Part shown: positions 22,301-32,829 of the stretch, in pieces
How the letters are laid out: each line of letters starts with the position of its first letter
Numbering within the stretch: position 1 is the first letter of the stretch
Assembly: GCA_963556495.2 (NCBI GenBank)
Contig: OY747713.1
Coordinates: 2,963,321 to 3,027,320, forward strand
Source of the DNA: Valencia hispanica
Lineage: Eukaryota; Chordata; Actinopteri; Cyprinodontiformes; Valenciidae
DNA length: 64,000 bases
Direction of reading: 5' to 3'
The notes under the pieces: generated by a model
Databases searched by the model: none
Seen by the model: only the letters and a program-made list of their open reading frames with translations
What the model was told of the DNA's origin: nothing
Translations under genes and position numbers: made by a program

Positions 22301-25300
22301 ATAAGATTAAATATAAAACATTGATCAAGTGTAATCATATAAAACATGCAGAGCAATTAAACAGACAATAATAAATAATAGTCAGTTAAAAGCTCGGCTA
22401 AAAAGGTGAGTCTTGAATCTTCTCTTTAAAACATGAACGTTCCCTGAGGTTCTCCAGCAGCCTGTTCCAGAGGTGAGGAACATAATAATGGAAAGACGCC
22501 TCGCCATGCGTGTGTGTCCTGACTTTAGAGATAACAATGAGACGGCTGCAGAGGAGCGCAGAGACCGCCAAGGTTTATATGGTAAAAGCTGTTCAGAGAG
22601 ATAAGAAGGCCCAAGACCATTAAGACACTTAAAAACCATTAAAAGAACCTTAAAATCGATCCTAGAACATACGGGGAGCCAATGCAATGATTCTAAGACA
22701 GGCGTAATGTGTTCCCGCCTCCTGGTCTTCATCAGGACTGGATTTAGTAGTAGTTGTGAACCTGAGATATTATTTTAGGGAAGACCAGAAAGCAGAGCAT
22801 TACAGTAATCAATCCTACTGGAGATAAAAGCATCAGTGTCTCCATGTTGGCCCGAGAGAGAATGGGGCGACTCTGGCGATGTTCTTTAGGTGATTAAAAC
22901 CTATTTTAGTAATATTTTTAATGTGAGGGATAAGAGTCAGCTCAGAGTGAAAAATCAGGTTCTTCACTTGTAAAGAGGGATTAAAAGACAGTGATTGTAG
23001 TTTTGGTAAAAGTTTCTCTCTCTGAGCCTCAGGACCGATGACTAAAACTTCTGTTTTGTCCTGGTTGAGCTGGAGAAAGTTTTCTGCCATCCAGGATTTG
23101 ATGGATCATCACTGGCCCCCATTTAGCCCTCTTCAAAAACTTCCTATATACACCCCTGCTCAGCAGTCTCAATGAAGTATTTTAAGGCTTATACAAACAT
23201 TAATATTCAACCATTAATACCTATATTTACTTTGAATATGATGCACTGAATTAAACAATTAAACTCACTTCGGGGTTAAACACAAATCCATAAATACAGT
23301 TATTGATTCAAACTCTCAGAGGAGTTTTTGTGTTTGTTTTGTTTGTTCTTCTGCTGAAAGATCTCCCCATAGCTGAAGTTCATGAGCGGATTGTGACGCA
23401 GATGTGTGAGCAAACCTATATCTGCATGGCTAAGGTCATCCTGAGCTATCTCTGTAGTTATGCTGCTATAGGCTTAGACTGCTGGAGGACAGACTTACCA
23501 CTTTTCTTCACTCTGCTACTTTTCTCTCCTACTACTCTCCAGTTGTATTATTTGCTGTTATTTCGACTGTTAACTTTGTTTTCTCTCAGTGTTTTTCTCT
23601 CCATAGAAGATATACCTGGTCTGGTATCCTGCTTGGCTGCAATGCCCTGTTGGACGGGGGGCATCGACTGGGATGATCCTCTCAGTAACTGAACATCCAC
23701 TGTGTCCTGTTATCAACTTTTTACTTTCTGTAACATAGAAAGTTCTCTTATATCAGATCTTCTGTTCCTTCTGTGTTTCTGCTCTGTCTTCTCAAACCAC
23801 CAGACGGTCGTGGCAGATGGCCGCTCCTACTGAGCCTGGTTCTGTTGGAGGTTTCTTCCTGTTAAAGGGGAGTTTTTCCTCTCCACCGTCGCTCCATGCT
23901 TGCTCAGTATGAGGGATTGCTGAAGGATTGCTGTGGTTGGAAAGTCTGCATCAACGGGGCCCAACCTCACGCCAATGACTGACGCAATCTGCTGGGATTC
24001 CTTAAATAGGAAACTTTTTAACTCATTGGAATGTTTGTATAAATGTATTGAAATGACTTCTTGTTAAGAGCCTTGAGATGACATCTGTTGTGAATCGGCG
24101 CTATATAAATAAACTGAATTGAATTGAATGGCGCACACATAATAAAATACACGTTTCAGATCTTTGGGCAGTAAGTTCTGGTGCCGCTCAAAGCAAGCAG
24201 TTACGGGCCGGTAGAAAGCTTACAACGAGACATCTGGGGCGATGAGGATCAATGGGGAGACGCAGACAGACGAAACACCTGTTTTTTGTTTTTTTTATTA
24301 AAGATTTTTAAAACACGACTGTCGGGAACGATCGCCCTGATGTTCATATGATCTCGAAGACATACAGGATTTAAATTGCTTGTTTGTTTTCCTGTTTTAT
24401 GTGTTGGCCCAGAGTTTATGCCGCCCACTGCCACCAACCACAACTGAAGAATTGTCTCTTTTTATTTCTGTCAACAAAAAAAGTCGTCTGATGTCCATTT
24501 TCTGTCGGGACCGCTCGAAATAATACTATAGAGTTTAGATTAAACACCAGACTGTCAGCCAATAGAACTCGGAGGAAATGCCGTCTTCATTAATGTAATT
24601 GGGCGGCTCAGTTAATGTAAAATTATCCCTTCTGGGGTTAAAAAACATTCAGGGCTTGATAAGAAATGTTCCTGAAATGCCCAGATTGAACTGCCTGTGT
24701 AGTTCAGTTCAGGGCCACCAGGGGGAGACAGACGCATTGATTAAAATCAATGGAAAACCATCTGAAAGCTGCTTCCAGATGTTCTGATTTTAGCATCTCA
24801 GTGGGGGGGGGGGGGAGAGACGAAGGGGAGGGGAAATGTCACAAACCTCAGAACCGTTTCCATTACACAGAGGTCCGGTTGAATGTTCCGCTCTCCTCTT
24901 CATCCTTCCGGATCCGTTTCTTCTCCGGCTTTCCTGAAGGTGTCAACGCTGTTTCCACCCGGGAGCCGTTTGATCCCCGAATGATTAACGAGCTCTCCCA
25001 GGGGGGGTGACCCGGTTCTGAACCGGAGCCCAAGTCCAAAGAAAAACGGTTGAGACGAAGCCGAAGTGCGGCTCCTGACAACTTTAAAAAAAAAAAAGAG
25101 AGAGAAGGAAAAGCTCTTTTCATCAGATTCATAAAAATCTCAGGCAGTCAGATGCATCAGAACCTTCAGGTCCAGTTTCTCCATAACCATCTACTTGGGG
25201 TGAATGAGAAAGTGGGCGTGTCTCTCTGTGCTCTGACTGGAGAGAAACCGGGTCAGAACCATCATCACTCTGAGCTGAACATTTTGGGGGGAAATCTGAG

Positions 25301-26430
25301 AAAAATCCTCAGTTGAACTGTGATTGTGGAAAAACCGGAATCAGAATTATAACCGGGTCGAGAAAAGTCCAACTTTCTGTGACCCGGTTAAACTCTTGAT
25401 GGTTCTGATGGAACAGACTCAGATAAAGTCCGACTTTCTGCATCAAACAGAGATGTTGACAAAACAGGGAGAAGGATAAATAAAATATTAATGGAAAGTT
25501 TAGTGAAAGGAAAAAGTGTAAAACTGCAGCCTTGAAAGGAGTGTGAAGAAAATGTTTTTATGCTTTTGAGCTGTATTGACATGCGTCTGTGTGTGTGTGT
25601 GTGGGGGGGGTGATAGAGGTGTCAACGCTGCTTCCACCCGGGAGCCGTTTGATCGCGAATGATTAACAAGCTTCGCTAAGACACGGTCTCCCAGAGAGTG
25701 ACCCGGTTCTGAAACAGAGCCCAAGTCCAAAAAAAAAAAAAGGTTCAGACGAACTCCAGAACGTCTGCAGAACTGCGGCTCCAGACAGCTTTATAAAAAT
25801 AAGATAAAATAAAAAAGAGAAGGAAAAGCACTTTTCATCAGATTCATAAAATATTTTCAATCTCAAGCAGTCAAGTGCATCACAACCTTCAGGTCCAGTT
25901 TCTCCAGAACCATCTACTTGGGGTAAATGAGAAAGTGGGCGTGTCTCTCTGTGCTCTGACTGGAGAGAAACCGGGTCAGAACCATCATCACTCTGTTACC
26001 CAGTTAAACACTTGGTTCTGATGGAACCGCGTCAGATAAAGTCAGACTTTCTGCAGCAAACAAAGATGTTGACAAAACAGGGAGAAGAAGGATAAATAAA
26101 ATATTAATGGAAAGTTTAGTGGAAGGAAAAAGTGTAGCCTTGAAAAGAGTGTGAAGAAAGTGTTTTTATGCTTTTGGACTGTATTGACATGCGTCTGTGT
26201 GTGTTTTTGCATCTGCAGCCTGGATGAGTGTTGGGTCAGGACCTTAGCTCAGTTCTGTTGGGTCCAGCTGATTTCCTGTGACTCTGTGTTCTGCTTCAGG
26301 CGCAGCGGTGGCGGGCGTTTACCGCGTGGCGGGGAAGGGCATGGCTCCGCTGGAGGCCCTGGTGTTCGGAGTGGGTCAGACCACCTTCTCCGTCGTCATC
26401 TCCTTCTCTCGCATCCTGGCCACGCTGTGA
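16090..26430 (+). CDS. tmem170b: Transmembrane protein 170B, three-exon gene
   Basis: The spliced product of exons 16090-16243, 20633-20803 and 26300-26430 is 151 residues. It matches the TMEM170 family: a short N-terminal tail with NLSVQQVLSLW, then EMWYWVFLWCLFSSLFVHGA, three hydrophobic segments (about residues 57-80, 88-115 and 126-144) and the C-terminal SRILATL. The N-tail NLSVQQVLSLW and the LQRH loop are closer to TMEM170B than to TMEM170A. Both introns are GT-AG and phase 1, and all split codons rebuild family residues (Glu52, Ser109). Family members are small three-pass proteins of the ER or plasma membrane; human TMEM170B has been reported to restrain Wnt/beta-catenin signalling. 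Residues 31-33 (NLS) form an N-glycosylation sequon that would be lumenal or extracellular if the N-terminus is outside. An in-frame ATG at 16159 (Met24, better Kozak context) would give 128 residues, closer to the human length of about 132. Confidence 0.95.
17348..17741 (+). mobile_element. Interspersed MITE-like repeat, copy 1
   Basis: About 400 bases starting AGGGACGTGTATTGGTAAAA and ending CGATGTTTTCTTACATCCCT. It contains ACCGTCCCATCGTTCTAAAC and CTACAGAAATTACTGTCATC blocks. Diverged copies lie at 27198-27611 (same strand) and 45247-45656 (inverted). The ends are short imperfect inverted repeats (AGGGRYGT), suggesting a nonautonomous hAT-like family. It is non-coding. Confidence 0.7.
17752..17915 (+). 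mobile_element. L2-like 3' terminal fragment
   Basis: Contains GATCTGCTGGGATTCCTTAA and GTAAAGCGCCTTGAGACGAC, followed by a TATAGAAATAAACAGAATTG end, as in the 3' terminus of the L2 copies at 15210-15345 and 23985-24131. This is the shortest of these insertions. Confidence 0.8.
18062..18262 (-). mobile_element. Rex/Babar-like LINE tail fragment
   Basis: TCAAAAATACTTTATTTATCGCACAGGGG and the later GGAAGGATCTCCAGTAGCAG match, diverged, the 3' end of the LINE at 59660-59860 (CAAAAATACTTTATTGATCC and GGAAGGATTTCCTGTAGCGG). It is in minus orientation, with no coding sequence beyond the tail. Confidence 0.6.
18436..18500. mobile_element. hAT-like terminus fragment
   Basis: CAGAGGTCTCCAAACCCCCTGGCTCTGGACCGGTACC resembles the terminal part of hAT elements that start CAGNGGTCCCCAACC and contain GGACCGGTACC. 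Only one end is visible. Confidence 0.4.
19011..20451 (+). repeat. CCTT array with CGTGTCCTTCC spacers, intron 1
   Basis: About 1.44 kb of pyrimidine-rich sequence: pure CCTT for the first 80 bases, then CCTTCCTTCC blocks separated by CTCGTGT, CTCATGT or CTTGTGT variants. On the transcribed strand it is a very long polypyrimidine tract. It ends about 180 bases before exon 2. All frames are open through most of it (PSFLPSFL-type), so long apparent proteins here are artefacts. Confidence 0.97.
20633..20803 (+). CDS. tmem170b: tmem170b coding exon 2
   Basis: Supplies two bases of codon 52, residues 53-108 and one base of codon 109. It encodes the EMWYWVFLW start of membrane segment 1 (about residues 57-80), the short LQRHKWGR loop and membrane segment 2 (from residue 88), ending GGVIT. 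The donor is CACCA|GTAAGT (GT at 20804), a strong consensus. The family-specific MWYWVFLWCLFSSLFVHGA block and the splice phase leave little doubt. Confidence 0.96.
21955..23105 (-). pseudogene. L2-like LINE 3' half, minus strand
   Basis: The minus strand encodes NFLQLNQDKTEVLVIGPE and VKNLIFHSELTL (22833-23090), and then REHITPVLESLHWLPVCSRI and a terminal RRFKTHLFSRAFN before a stop (22382-22732). These are thumb and C-terminal blocks of an L2-type reverse transcriptase. The 3' UTR ends near 21955 with ATCGATCTTTATTTATAAAGCGC. The catalytic palm is missing and a frame break separates the two blocks. It is a different subfamily from the 13780-15345 copy. Confidence 0.8.
23426..24131 (+). mobile_element. 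L2-like LINE 3' UTR copy in intron 2
   Basis: Nearly identical to 14670-15345: GCTAAGGTCATCCTGAGCTA at the start, the TTGGACGGGGGGCATCGACT block, and a terminal TATATAAATAAACTGAATTG run. It lacks any reverse transcriptase coding sequence. The high similarity of these tails suggests fairly recent activity of the family. Confidence 0.85.
24132..24938. other. Intron 2, unassigned stretch
   Basis: No gene or repeat recognised apart from a run of about 14 G at 24801-24814. Confidence 0.35.
24939..26210 (+). repeat. Tandem duplication upstream of tmem170b exon 3
   Basis: Unit 1 (24939-25617) and unit 2 (25618-26210) align along their length. Both start GGTGTCAACGCT, followed by CCACCCGGGAGCCGTTTGAT. 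Both carry GAGAAAGTGGGCGTGTCTCT and GATGTTGACAAAACAGGGAG, and both end near TGACATGCGTCTGTGTGTG. Unit 2 lacks about 90 bases of unit 1 (in the region after the CATCATCACTCTG block) and differs by small changes. Exon 3 starts 90 bases after unit 2 and is not itself duplicated. The event probably arose by replication slippage or unequal exchange. Confidence 0.92.
26300..26430 (+). CDS. tmem170b: tmem170b coding exon 3 and stop
   Basis: Begins with the two bases completing Ser109, then AAVAGVYRVAGKGMAPLEAL and membrane segment 3 (about residues 126-144), ending SFSRILATL with TGA at 26428-26430. The C-terminal SRILATL is shared by TMEM170A and TMEM170B. The acceptor has a short pyrimidine tract (TTCTGCTTCAG). 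Confidence 0.96.
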
Positions 26431-27180
26431 GGAAGACCTTCGACGGGATGAAGGACAGACGGGAGGAGCGGGGACGTGGAGGACGAAGGAGAGGGCGCCC
26501 TCTACTGATTCTCGAGTATCAATGCAGCGATCTGTGTTCCTGATGGAGACTAGGCAATGATGTGTGGACGCGTGAGCCGTGGTTCTGAGGTTCTGGTGCC
26601 AAAATCCTGCTGCAGACTCTGGAGGTTCTGATGTGATCGTCTGAGCAGCAGCAGAACGAAGAGCCATCGGTCTGCTCACGCATCGTCGCCCTCATCCTGG
26701 TGACTATGAATGCTGACGAGCTTCAGCCTCCAGCTCCAAGAAGAAGAAGAAGAAGAAGTGTAGCACTTTGCAAACATCAGTGATGTTCTGGGAAGAAGAG
26801 AAGCAGAAAACCAGCAAACCCTGAATCAGACTCATGAAGAACCAGAGAGATGGATCAGATGTCTGACCATCCCGCTGCTTCCGGACCAAGGCAGCTCCTG
26901 TGGTCGGGACCAGTTGTCTAAAAGTACTGGTCCCAGTTCTGAATCCCAGCTCATGGAGATGCAGGAGGAACGTCCATCGGGACGCGGTCATCTCCTGGGG
27001 ATCAAGGACCAATCAGAGATCCCTCCTGATGTGACGCAACACGCCCTGCATGGCCCGAGCTAAAGACCGGGTCACAACCTACATATAGAGGAACAGACGC
27101 CGCTCTGTAGAATCGATGCATCAGAATGTCGGCCATGTTGTGAGGGGCAAGTCTGCCGGGAAACTGGCTTTAATGAAGAT
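26431..27180 (+). other. Probable proximal 3' UTR of tmem170b
   Basis: Follows the stop codon directly and has no recognised repeat. It contains a short GAAGAAGAA run at about 26740-26757. No AATAAA occurs before 27500, so either the UTR is long or a variant signal is used. Confidence 0.5.
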
Positions 27181-27197
27181 TATCATCGTTTTTATTA

Positions 27198-27611
27198 GGG
27201 ACGTGCATTGGTAAAAACCTGGCGATACGATATGTATCGCGATACAGGGGAGCCGATATAATATATTACGATATAGATAGTGATAGTAAGACTATATTTT
27301 GTCATTTTTAAAGCTTATTTTAACTGTAGAAAAACCGTCCCATCATTCTAAACACTCCAACCTGTTTCATTCTTTAACACATCCAGTTTTATTACCAGAT
27401 CTAGTTGATCCAGTCAAACGAAGAAGGTGAAAACAGCCACAAACTATCAGTTATACTTTTAATTTTACTCCAAAATTACTGTCATCATTAACGCTTTCAT
27501 TCAAATAAAAAAAATCAAAAAAAAATCGATACATTGGTTTTGAATATCGATACAATATCGTGTCATAAAATATTGCGATATATCGACGTGTCGATATTTT
27601 CTTACATCCAT
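27198..27611 (+). mobile_element. Interspersed MITE-like repeat, copy 2
   Basis: Starts AGGGACGTGCATTGGTAAAA and ends TCGATATTTTCTTACATCC. It is colinear with 17348-17741, sharing ACCGTCCCATCATTCTAAAC and AATTACTGTCATCATTAACG. It is enriched in CGATA-type motifs. Two AATAAA hexamers, here (about 27505) and just after (about 27657), could be used as polyadenylation signals for tmem170b. Confidence 0.7.
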
Positions 27612-28072
27612 AGTTTTGTTATTTAGTTGAATTTTTGTTGCTGAAAAAAATCTGCAAAATAAATAAGAAAAAAGGATAAAAATCAACAAAAATACTCATA
27701 GTTAAACTAAATATAAAATATATAAAAAACCTTCATGTAGTTCAGTTTCAATAACTAAAATGTTAATCAATAGTATTATTATTACTAAAAGTCAGTATTT
27801 AACATTCAAATCAGATTCTATGTCAGCTGCAGAGGCTGGTTACATATCATTGGGCCACAATTGCAATTTTAGCCTGCAAGATTAAAGTGGAAAAAACAAC
27901 AAAATCTTGTTGCACATCATTAGATTAGTCTGGCAGCGTCCCGCAACCTGACTCGGCGTCTTTTCGATTTCCAGACGTTCTCCAGATCCTTCAGATCTTT
28001 GGCCTTTCAGGCGAAACCACAGATTTTAGCTCTCGACTTCCAGCCTGGAGGTGTTTGTGTTGTTGATTATTA

Positions 28073-28580
28073 TGGAGGACCTTCCCTGCCAAAACTGACT
28101 ATAAATATGTGCAGAAATAAATAAATGAATTAATAAAACTGAAAATGAACGATAAATATATATATTGAAATAAATGAAAAATTTCATAAATGTTTATTTC
28201 CAAATTTATTTATTTATTTACATATTAATTTCCACATTTATGTACTTATTTTTGTATTTATTTGGACTTTTCCTCACTTTATTTTCCCCTCAAGTGTATA
28301 AATGCCCCCTTCATTAGAATACACTAAAAATAAATTAAGTGAGGAAAAGTCCAAATAAATGTGGAAATTAATATGTGAATACTTAAATAAATGTGGAAAT
28401 AAATAAGTATATGTGATAATTATGAAACATTTATTCATTTTTTTCTTAATATATTTTTAATTTCATTATTAATTTTTAATTTTCAATTTAATTTCCTTAT
28501 TTATATATTCATTCATTTATTGATTTTCTCATGTATGTATTTATTTTTTTATTGTCAGTTTTGGCAGGGACGGTCCGCCA
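28073..28580. mobile_element. Palindromic AT-rich MITE with TA target site
   Basis: The left end TGGAGGACCTTCCCTGCC and the right end, reverse-complemented, TGGCGGACCGTCCCTGCC are flanked by TA on both sides (28071-28072 and 28581-28582). The interior is a long imperfect palindrome rich in AAATAAAT, including GTGAGGAAAAGTCCAAATAA and its inverse around 28260-28350. TA duplication and non-coding, fold-back structure fit a Tc1/mariner-type MITE. Confidence 0.75.
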
Positions 28581-28624
28581 TATCCTTGGACTTGCTGTGA
28601 TGCTAAAAAATACAATAATCTTCG

Positions 28625-29110
28625 AAGCCTCCTAGCAGGCACCTGAAGGTTTTGGGCCTAAAGTAACCCCAGATCATGATGCTGCCACCACCGTTTTTCA
28701 CTTGGCATTCTGCTAGAGCTTCAGTGTTGTAACCCTTTTCCTTTGACCTTAGTCCAGACATGCAGTGACTACAGAGGGTTGATGTACCATGTAGAACAGA
28801 ACCGGCTCTAACCAGAGTCCTCCGGGTCTCAGCTTCTTTCTTTCACTTCATCACGTTTGAAGTAACGTCCCTTTTCTCCCAAATATGTAACTCTGGGGAT
28901 TTTTCATCATTGTGGTAGCCTGACCCTGACTGATTCCTTTATTCAATGATCTCCTTTTGACCCTTCAACTCGTCTGCAGACTTTAGGTAAAAGGTCAAAT
29001 GTCTGGAAACTCCTGATTCATTTCTGGCAGGTCCGAACCAAAAAAGATCAGAATCATGTGGTTGTCTGAGGGTTTGCACATTTATGCAACCAGGTTTCTG
29101 CAGCTTTTTT
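28625..29110 (-). mobile_element. Tc1-like remnant
   Basis: CCAGATCATGATGCTGCCACCACCG (28671-28695) is the reverse complement of the Tc1 transposase GGGSIMLWG coding block. ACATTTATGCAACCAG near 29088 resembles the inner edge of a Tc1 inverted repeat. No open transposase frame remains. Confidence 0.55.
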
Positions 29111-29815
29111 AGTATTTGCTTCCATCCTCTAACAGCTTAATTTGTTTTTCAGTTTAATTATAAAGGATTTATTATCAATTAGAGATGGAAATACTTTAAT
29201 AAATTATTTATTTTTACAGTTTTTTTACTGATTTACTGTGAAACTGAAGAGATCTGTGCGGCTAACCTTAAACCACTGTTGTTTCTCAACAGAAATGCCC
29301 CTCACAATATGGCGGCGACGCTGACATACACGCACATGACATGTAGTCATGTATGCGTTCCCAGCAGGTTGGGAGACAAACATTTAAACCCGTTTCCCTT
29401 CCAGGTCTAAAAGCATCTGCAGCCCAAGAGTAAACAGTGCCACCTAGCGGAAGTAGGAAGTGATGCGTAACTGGTTTGTGTGTAAGGATGTTTTAAACCC
29501 TTTGATGGCGGCCCGCTGACGATGGTCAGGTATGGGGGTCCGCTGATGCTGCCTTAATCAGAACCTACAGGACCTTTAAAAAAAAAGAATATTCACACTC
29601 TTAACCTTTGTCAGGCAGATTGCAGTTTGTACGTGCTAGTGATGAATGTTCCAGAGTTGGTTATGGAGTACCACAGGGCTAGGTGTTCGGCCTGGTTCTG
29701 TTTTAATAAGGACGGTACATGGTTCTGCTGTGTGTCATGGTTAGACATTATTGGATTAATGGATAGAATTGAAGAGTTCGCGAAAAAATTGGAATAATGG
29801 GGAAGTTGTGAAAGA

Positions 29816-30300
29816 ACCTCGCAAAAGTATTCACACCCTGTTAACTTTTCTCAAAGCGATCCCATTCCAAGCACAAACTGCAATTTGTTTTGAGGGAATT
29901 TTATTCGACAGACGTCCACAAACCGAACTGGACGTGAAGTGATCTGTGGTTTTCATCCCTTTCACCTAACTCTGATCAGCTTCCCTGTCCCTGCTGAAGA
30001 AGAGCATCCCCACAGCATGAGGCTGCCACCACCGTGTTTCACGGTGGGGATGATGTGTTCAGGGTGATGTGCAGGATTGCTGTTCTTCCACACACTGTTC
30101 TGCATGTAGGCAAAAAAAAAAAAAAAGCCCAGTTTTGGTCTCCTTGGACCTGCGTTTGGCTTTCTTCTTGCCACTCCACCTGAGCTGTGGATCTCTGCAG
30201 CTCCTCCAGATCTGATTAATGCTCTCCTTGCCCAGCCTTGTTTATTTGCAAAGAAACTTTGAAAACGGTGTTTTCTACTCGTTGGTTTATCAAATAAAAT
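29816..30300 (-). mobile_element. Tc1-like transposon remnant
   Basis: The left edge GCAAAAGTATTCACACCC (29821) is a Tc1-type inverted repeat. On the minus strand 29962-30174 encodes [17 protein letters not shown] and [21 protein letters not shown]. This joins the pre-catalytic and central transposase segments across a deletion with an A-rich tract. The first catalytic Asp (WSDET) is lost, so it is inactive. Confidence 0.75.
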
Positions 30301-30549
30301 CCCAGTGAGGTCTTATGATGGTAATGAAACAAAAAACTGAAAGTTTAAGGAGTTGTTGCCTTGGAAACGTCCGAGTGCATCCCAGAGTTTCCAAACCGAG
30401 CCTTAATAACAGAATCACGTGGTTCATGTCCCACCTCCAGTGGTTTTTAAGGACACGGTTCTGTTTTCCTCTGGGTCACAGAACCAGGAGACGGATGTTC
30501 CCTCGGCGCTCCTGGAGGTGTTTCCCTCCATGATTTGGTTTGTAAACCT

Positions 30550-31270
30550 TTAATCTGCCTTGTTTCAGGAGTTCCTTCGGGTCACAAGGTCCAAATGCCA
30601 AAGCTTTATTCATCCTGTTATTTCGAGTCATGATCTTTATTTATTGCTTTTTTCAGTTTTGGGAACATTTGCACTCTGATGAATTGAATCCGTGTGCCAT
30701 GAAGCGAAGTGGTTGGTGTTTGTGTTGGCTTAGCATTATGTAACTGACCTTCAGTACCAGCTCTGCGCACAGGGGGGCAACGTTGCCCTGTGGTGCAGCA
30801 GCCAGGAGGCCTTGCAGAAAGTGCAGCCGTGTCTTTGACCAGAACTCTCTGAGTAAGTTCTCTGAATGTTTGGAGGAGCCGAACACGATGATGCTGCTGC
30901 TGCTGCTGATTCCTCTGCTTCACAGCGATGACCTGATGACCTTTGCAGCGTGAGCAGATACCGACTCTGGAGTGCGTCCTCAGCTGTAGGCGGCGGCCAT
31001 CATGAAGAGACTCCCAGCGGACAGTATTCACCTCCAGGAGGACTGCCGCGCGTCTCCTCCAGGCTCAGATGGTCTGAATGGTGGTAAAAAACAATTCAAC
31101 CAGAGACAAAGCTGTGCAAACAGTGTACAAAGTATAAAATATGCCCTTTTTTAAATTTTATACCATCCAGACCTCTGATATTTATAACTACTGCCTATTT
31201 ATGTACAAACTGTTCTCCTGTACTGTAAATATTCTACAGTCGGTTTAAATAAAAATCTTTTGCAATATGA
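30550..31270 (+). other. Unassigned; possible distal 3' UTR of tmem170b
   Basis: No known repeat is recognised. A CTG/CAG-like run (GATGCTGCTGCTGCTGCTGAT) lies at about 30889-30909. A minus-strand frame (30618-31031) is open for 137 codons but has no recognisable domain. The segment ends in a plausible polyadenylation site. Confidence 0.35.
31248..31253 (+). terminator. Candidate polyadenylation signal
   Basis: AATAAA in TTTAAATAAAAATC is followed 20-45 bases later by a GT-rich element (CTGTTAACTGTTTGTTTG). It is a reasonable end for a long tmem170b 3' UTR of about 4.8 kb, although the UTR would then include several transposon remnants. Confidence 0.35.
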
Positions 31271-31669
31271 AAGCTGTTAACTGTTTGTTTGAATCTTTAG
31301 GTCCAGGTTGAACGCATCACATGCGGAAAAATGTCTGCAGCTCCCAGCAAACATCATTTAAAGGTAAACATAAAATAAAAGTGATATACTCAGATCTGAA
31401 TGTGCAACCGAGTAGGGTAATTAAAAACTAAATATTCCCAGAATGTGCATAAAAAGTAAACTTATTTACAAGAAGTAAAAAAAATATACAAACTGAAAAA
31501 CAGATGTGTAAATAACAGCAGCAGAAATGTTACTTGAAGTGAGATAAACAGTGCAAATTACAGCAGGGGTGTAAACATTACTGTTACTGTTGTTGGGAGC
31601 AGCGACGGTTATGGAATCTAACAGCGAAGACGCTGTAGAGTATCTCAGGTCATCCTGAGTTATCTCTGT

Positions 31670-31964
31670 AGTTAGGCTGGCAGCAGCATGCTTTGGGGTT
31701 GCTCTGCTGCAAGAGGGAATCGTGCACTTCCCAACGAAGATCACGATGGAAAGAACATTATGTGGAAAACTTATAGATTGGTCTCTTAAAGGGACAGTGA
31801 CCCTCTGCCAACTGCCAAGTCAGTTGTAAAGTCCATCCCAAAGCCCTGATGAGAACATCTGTTGGTCAGACCTGTATGTGAGCAAGGCGGCCTTCAAACC
31901 TGACCCAGTTCCATCGTTTCTGTCTGGAGGAATGGGCCAAAATCACAGGAAGCTGCTGGAGGGA
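31670..31964 (+). mobile_element. Tc1-like 3' remnant
   Basis: GGCAGCAGCATGCTTTGGGG corresponds to the transposase GGSIMLWG block. CTGGAGGAATGGGCCAAAAT (31923-31942) is the usual downstream Tc1 segment after the DDE region. The coding frame is broken throughout. A tiny L2-tail scrap (TCATCCTGAGTTATCTCTGT) lies just before it at 31651. Confidence 0.6.
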
Positions 31965-32827
31965 AACTAACGGTTCGGTACGTACCTTCGTCTTGCAGTG
32001 AATTTTCCAATAAATTGTTCTTGGATAACATACAATTTCTTAAAATATAAAATAAATGAATAGCAGTTATATTTTCTTTTTATGAAATGACAGCATCAAT
32101 ACTTTAAGTTTTCTACCAAAGTCAAGATAATCTGGTATATGAAATGAATATTTCAGACTGCCCTATTTGTCTGTGTCAAAAGTGGTAACAAGTTAATCGA
32201 GGTTAAGCTGTTACCTGAGCCAGATGACAGGATGCAGCACGAGTTATACAGGTGAGGTGGGAGGGGCTTCAGCGCACTGCTAGTCTAATGGTTTAATCAT
32301 CGCTGCAGAGGAGCCGCGGTTTCTAACCCTAGAGTTTCTCTTCGTTTCATCTGTTCTATTTATGGGGGGGCCTTTTATACCCTTTATTATGCGTGAAAAC
32401 AAAAGATAACTTTATTTTAGTATTTATCTGGGACACTGTGGTGGGGGCGGAGCTCCTTCCGTTCAGCTAAGAGAATGACACCAACGAGGGCAGCTAAGCG
32501 GGGTCCTTTAAATCTGTAACATCTGTGGTAGCTAACAGCAACCGAAGCTAACGGATGTTGGTAACCAGTTAACATGTAACACCGCGAAGCAGAAGTGTTC
32601 CCAAACTTGGGGGGTTTGATGACCGAATTAAAGTTCCCGCTCTCAATTAAAAGAGTCGCTGGTCATAACTTCTGCTAGCAGGAGGCTGGATGTGTTTACA
32701 GAGTCGCATGTGTTGCTGGCTAAAGTGCAACGAAGTAACGCTTCCGTGTGGAAACACGCCTCGGTAAAATAAAGAAGGTTCCGTACTGAAAAATCTGAAT
32801 ACGGATATATGTACCGTTACACCCCTA
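31965..32827. mobile_element. hAT-like nonautonomous element, copy 2
   Basis: Shares order and blocks with 2720-4690: ACTAACGGTTCGGTACG at the left, GGTGAGGTGGGAGGGGCTTC, GGACACTGTGGTGGGGGCGG, and a right end that reads TAGGGGTGTAACGGTACATA when reverse-complemented. It lacks the LINE insertion of copy 1. It is non-coding. Confidence 0.65.
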
Positions 32828-32829
32828 AA

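Larger units (their letters stand above)
20804..26299 (+). other. tmem170b intron 2
   Basis: A 5.5 kb GT-AG intron. 20804-21950 shows no recognised element and is AT-rich. Then come a minus-strand L2-like fragment (21955-23105), a + strand L2 tail (23426-24131), unassigned sequence (24132-24938) and a tandem duplication (24939-26210). The acceptor is TTCTGCTTCAG, with the AG at 26298-26299. Confidence 0.9.

Noticed and set aside
30618..31031. 137-codon minus-strand frame with a poly-Gln run
   Set aside because: The Gln run comes from a GCTGCTGCT tract on the + strand, the frame has no known domain, and the region fits a 3' UTR or unassigned DNA better.
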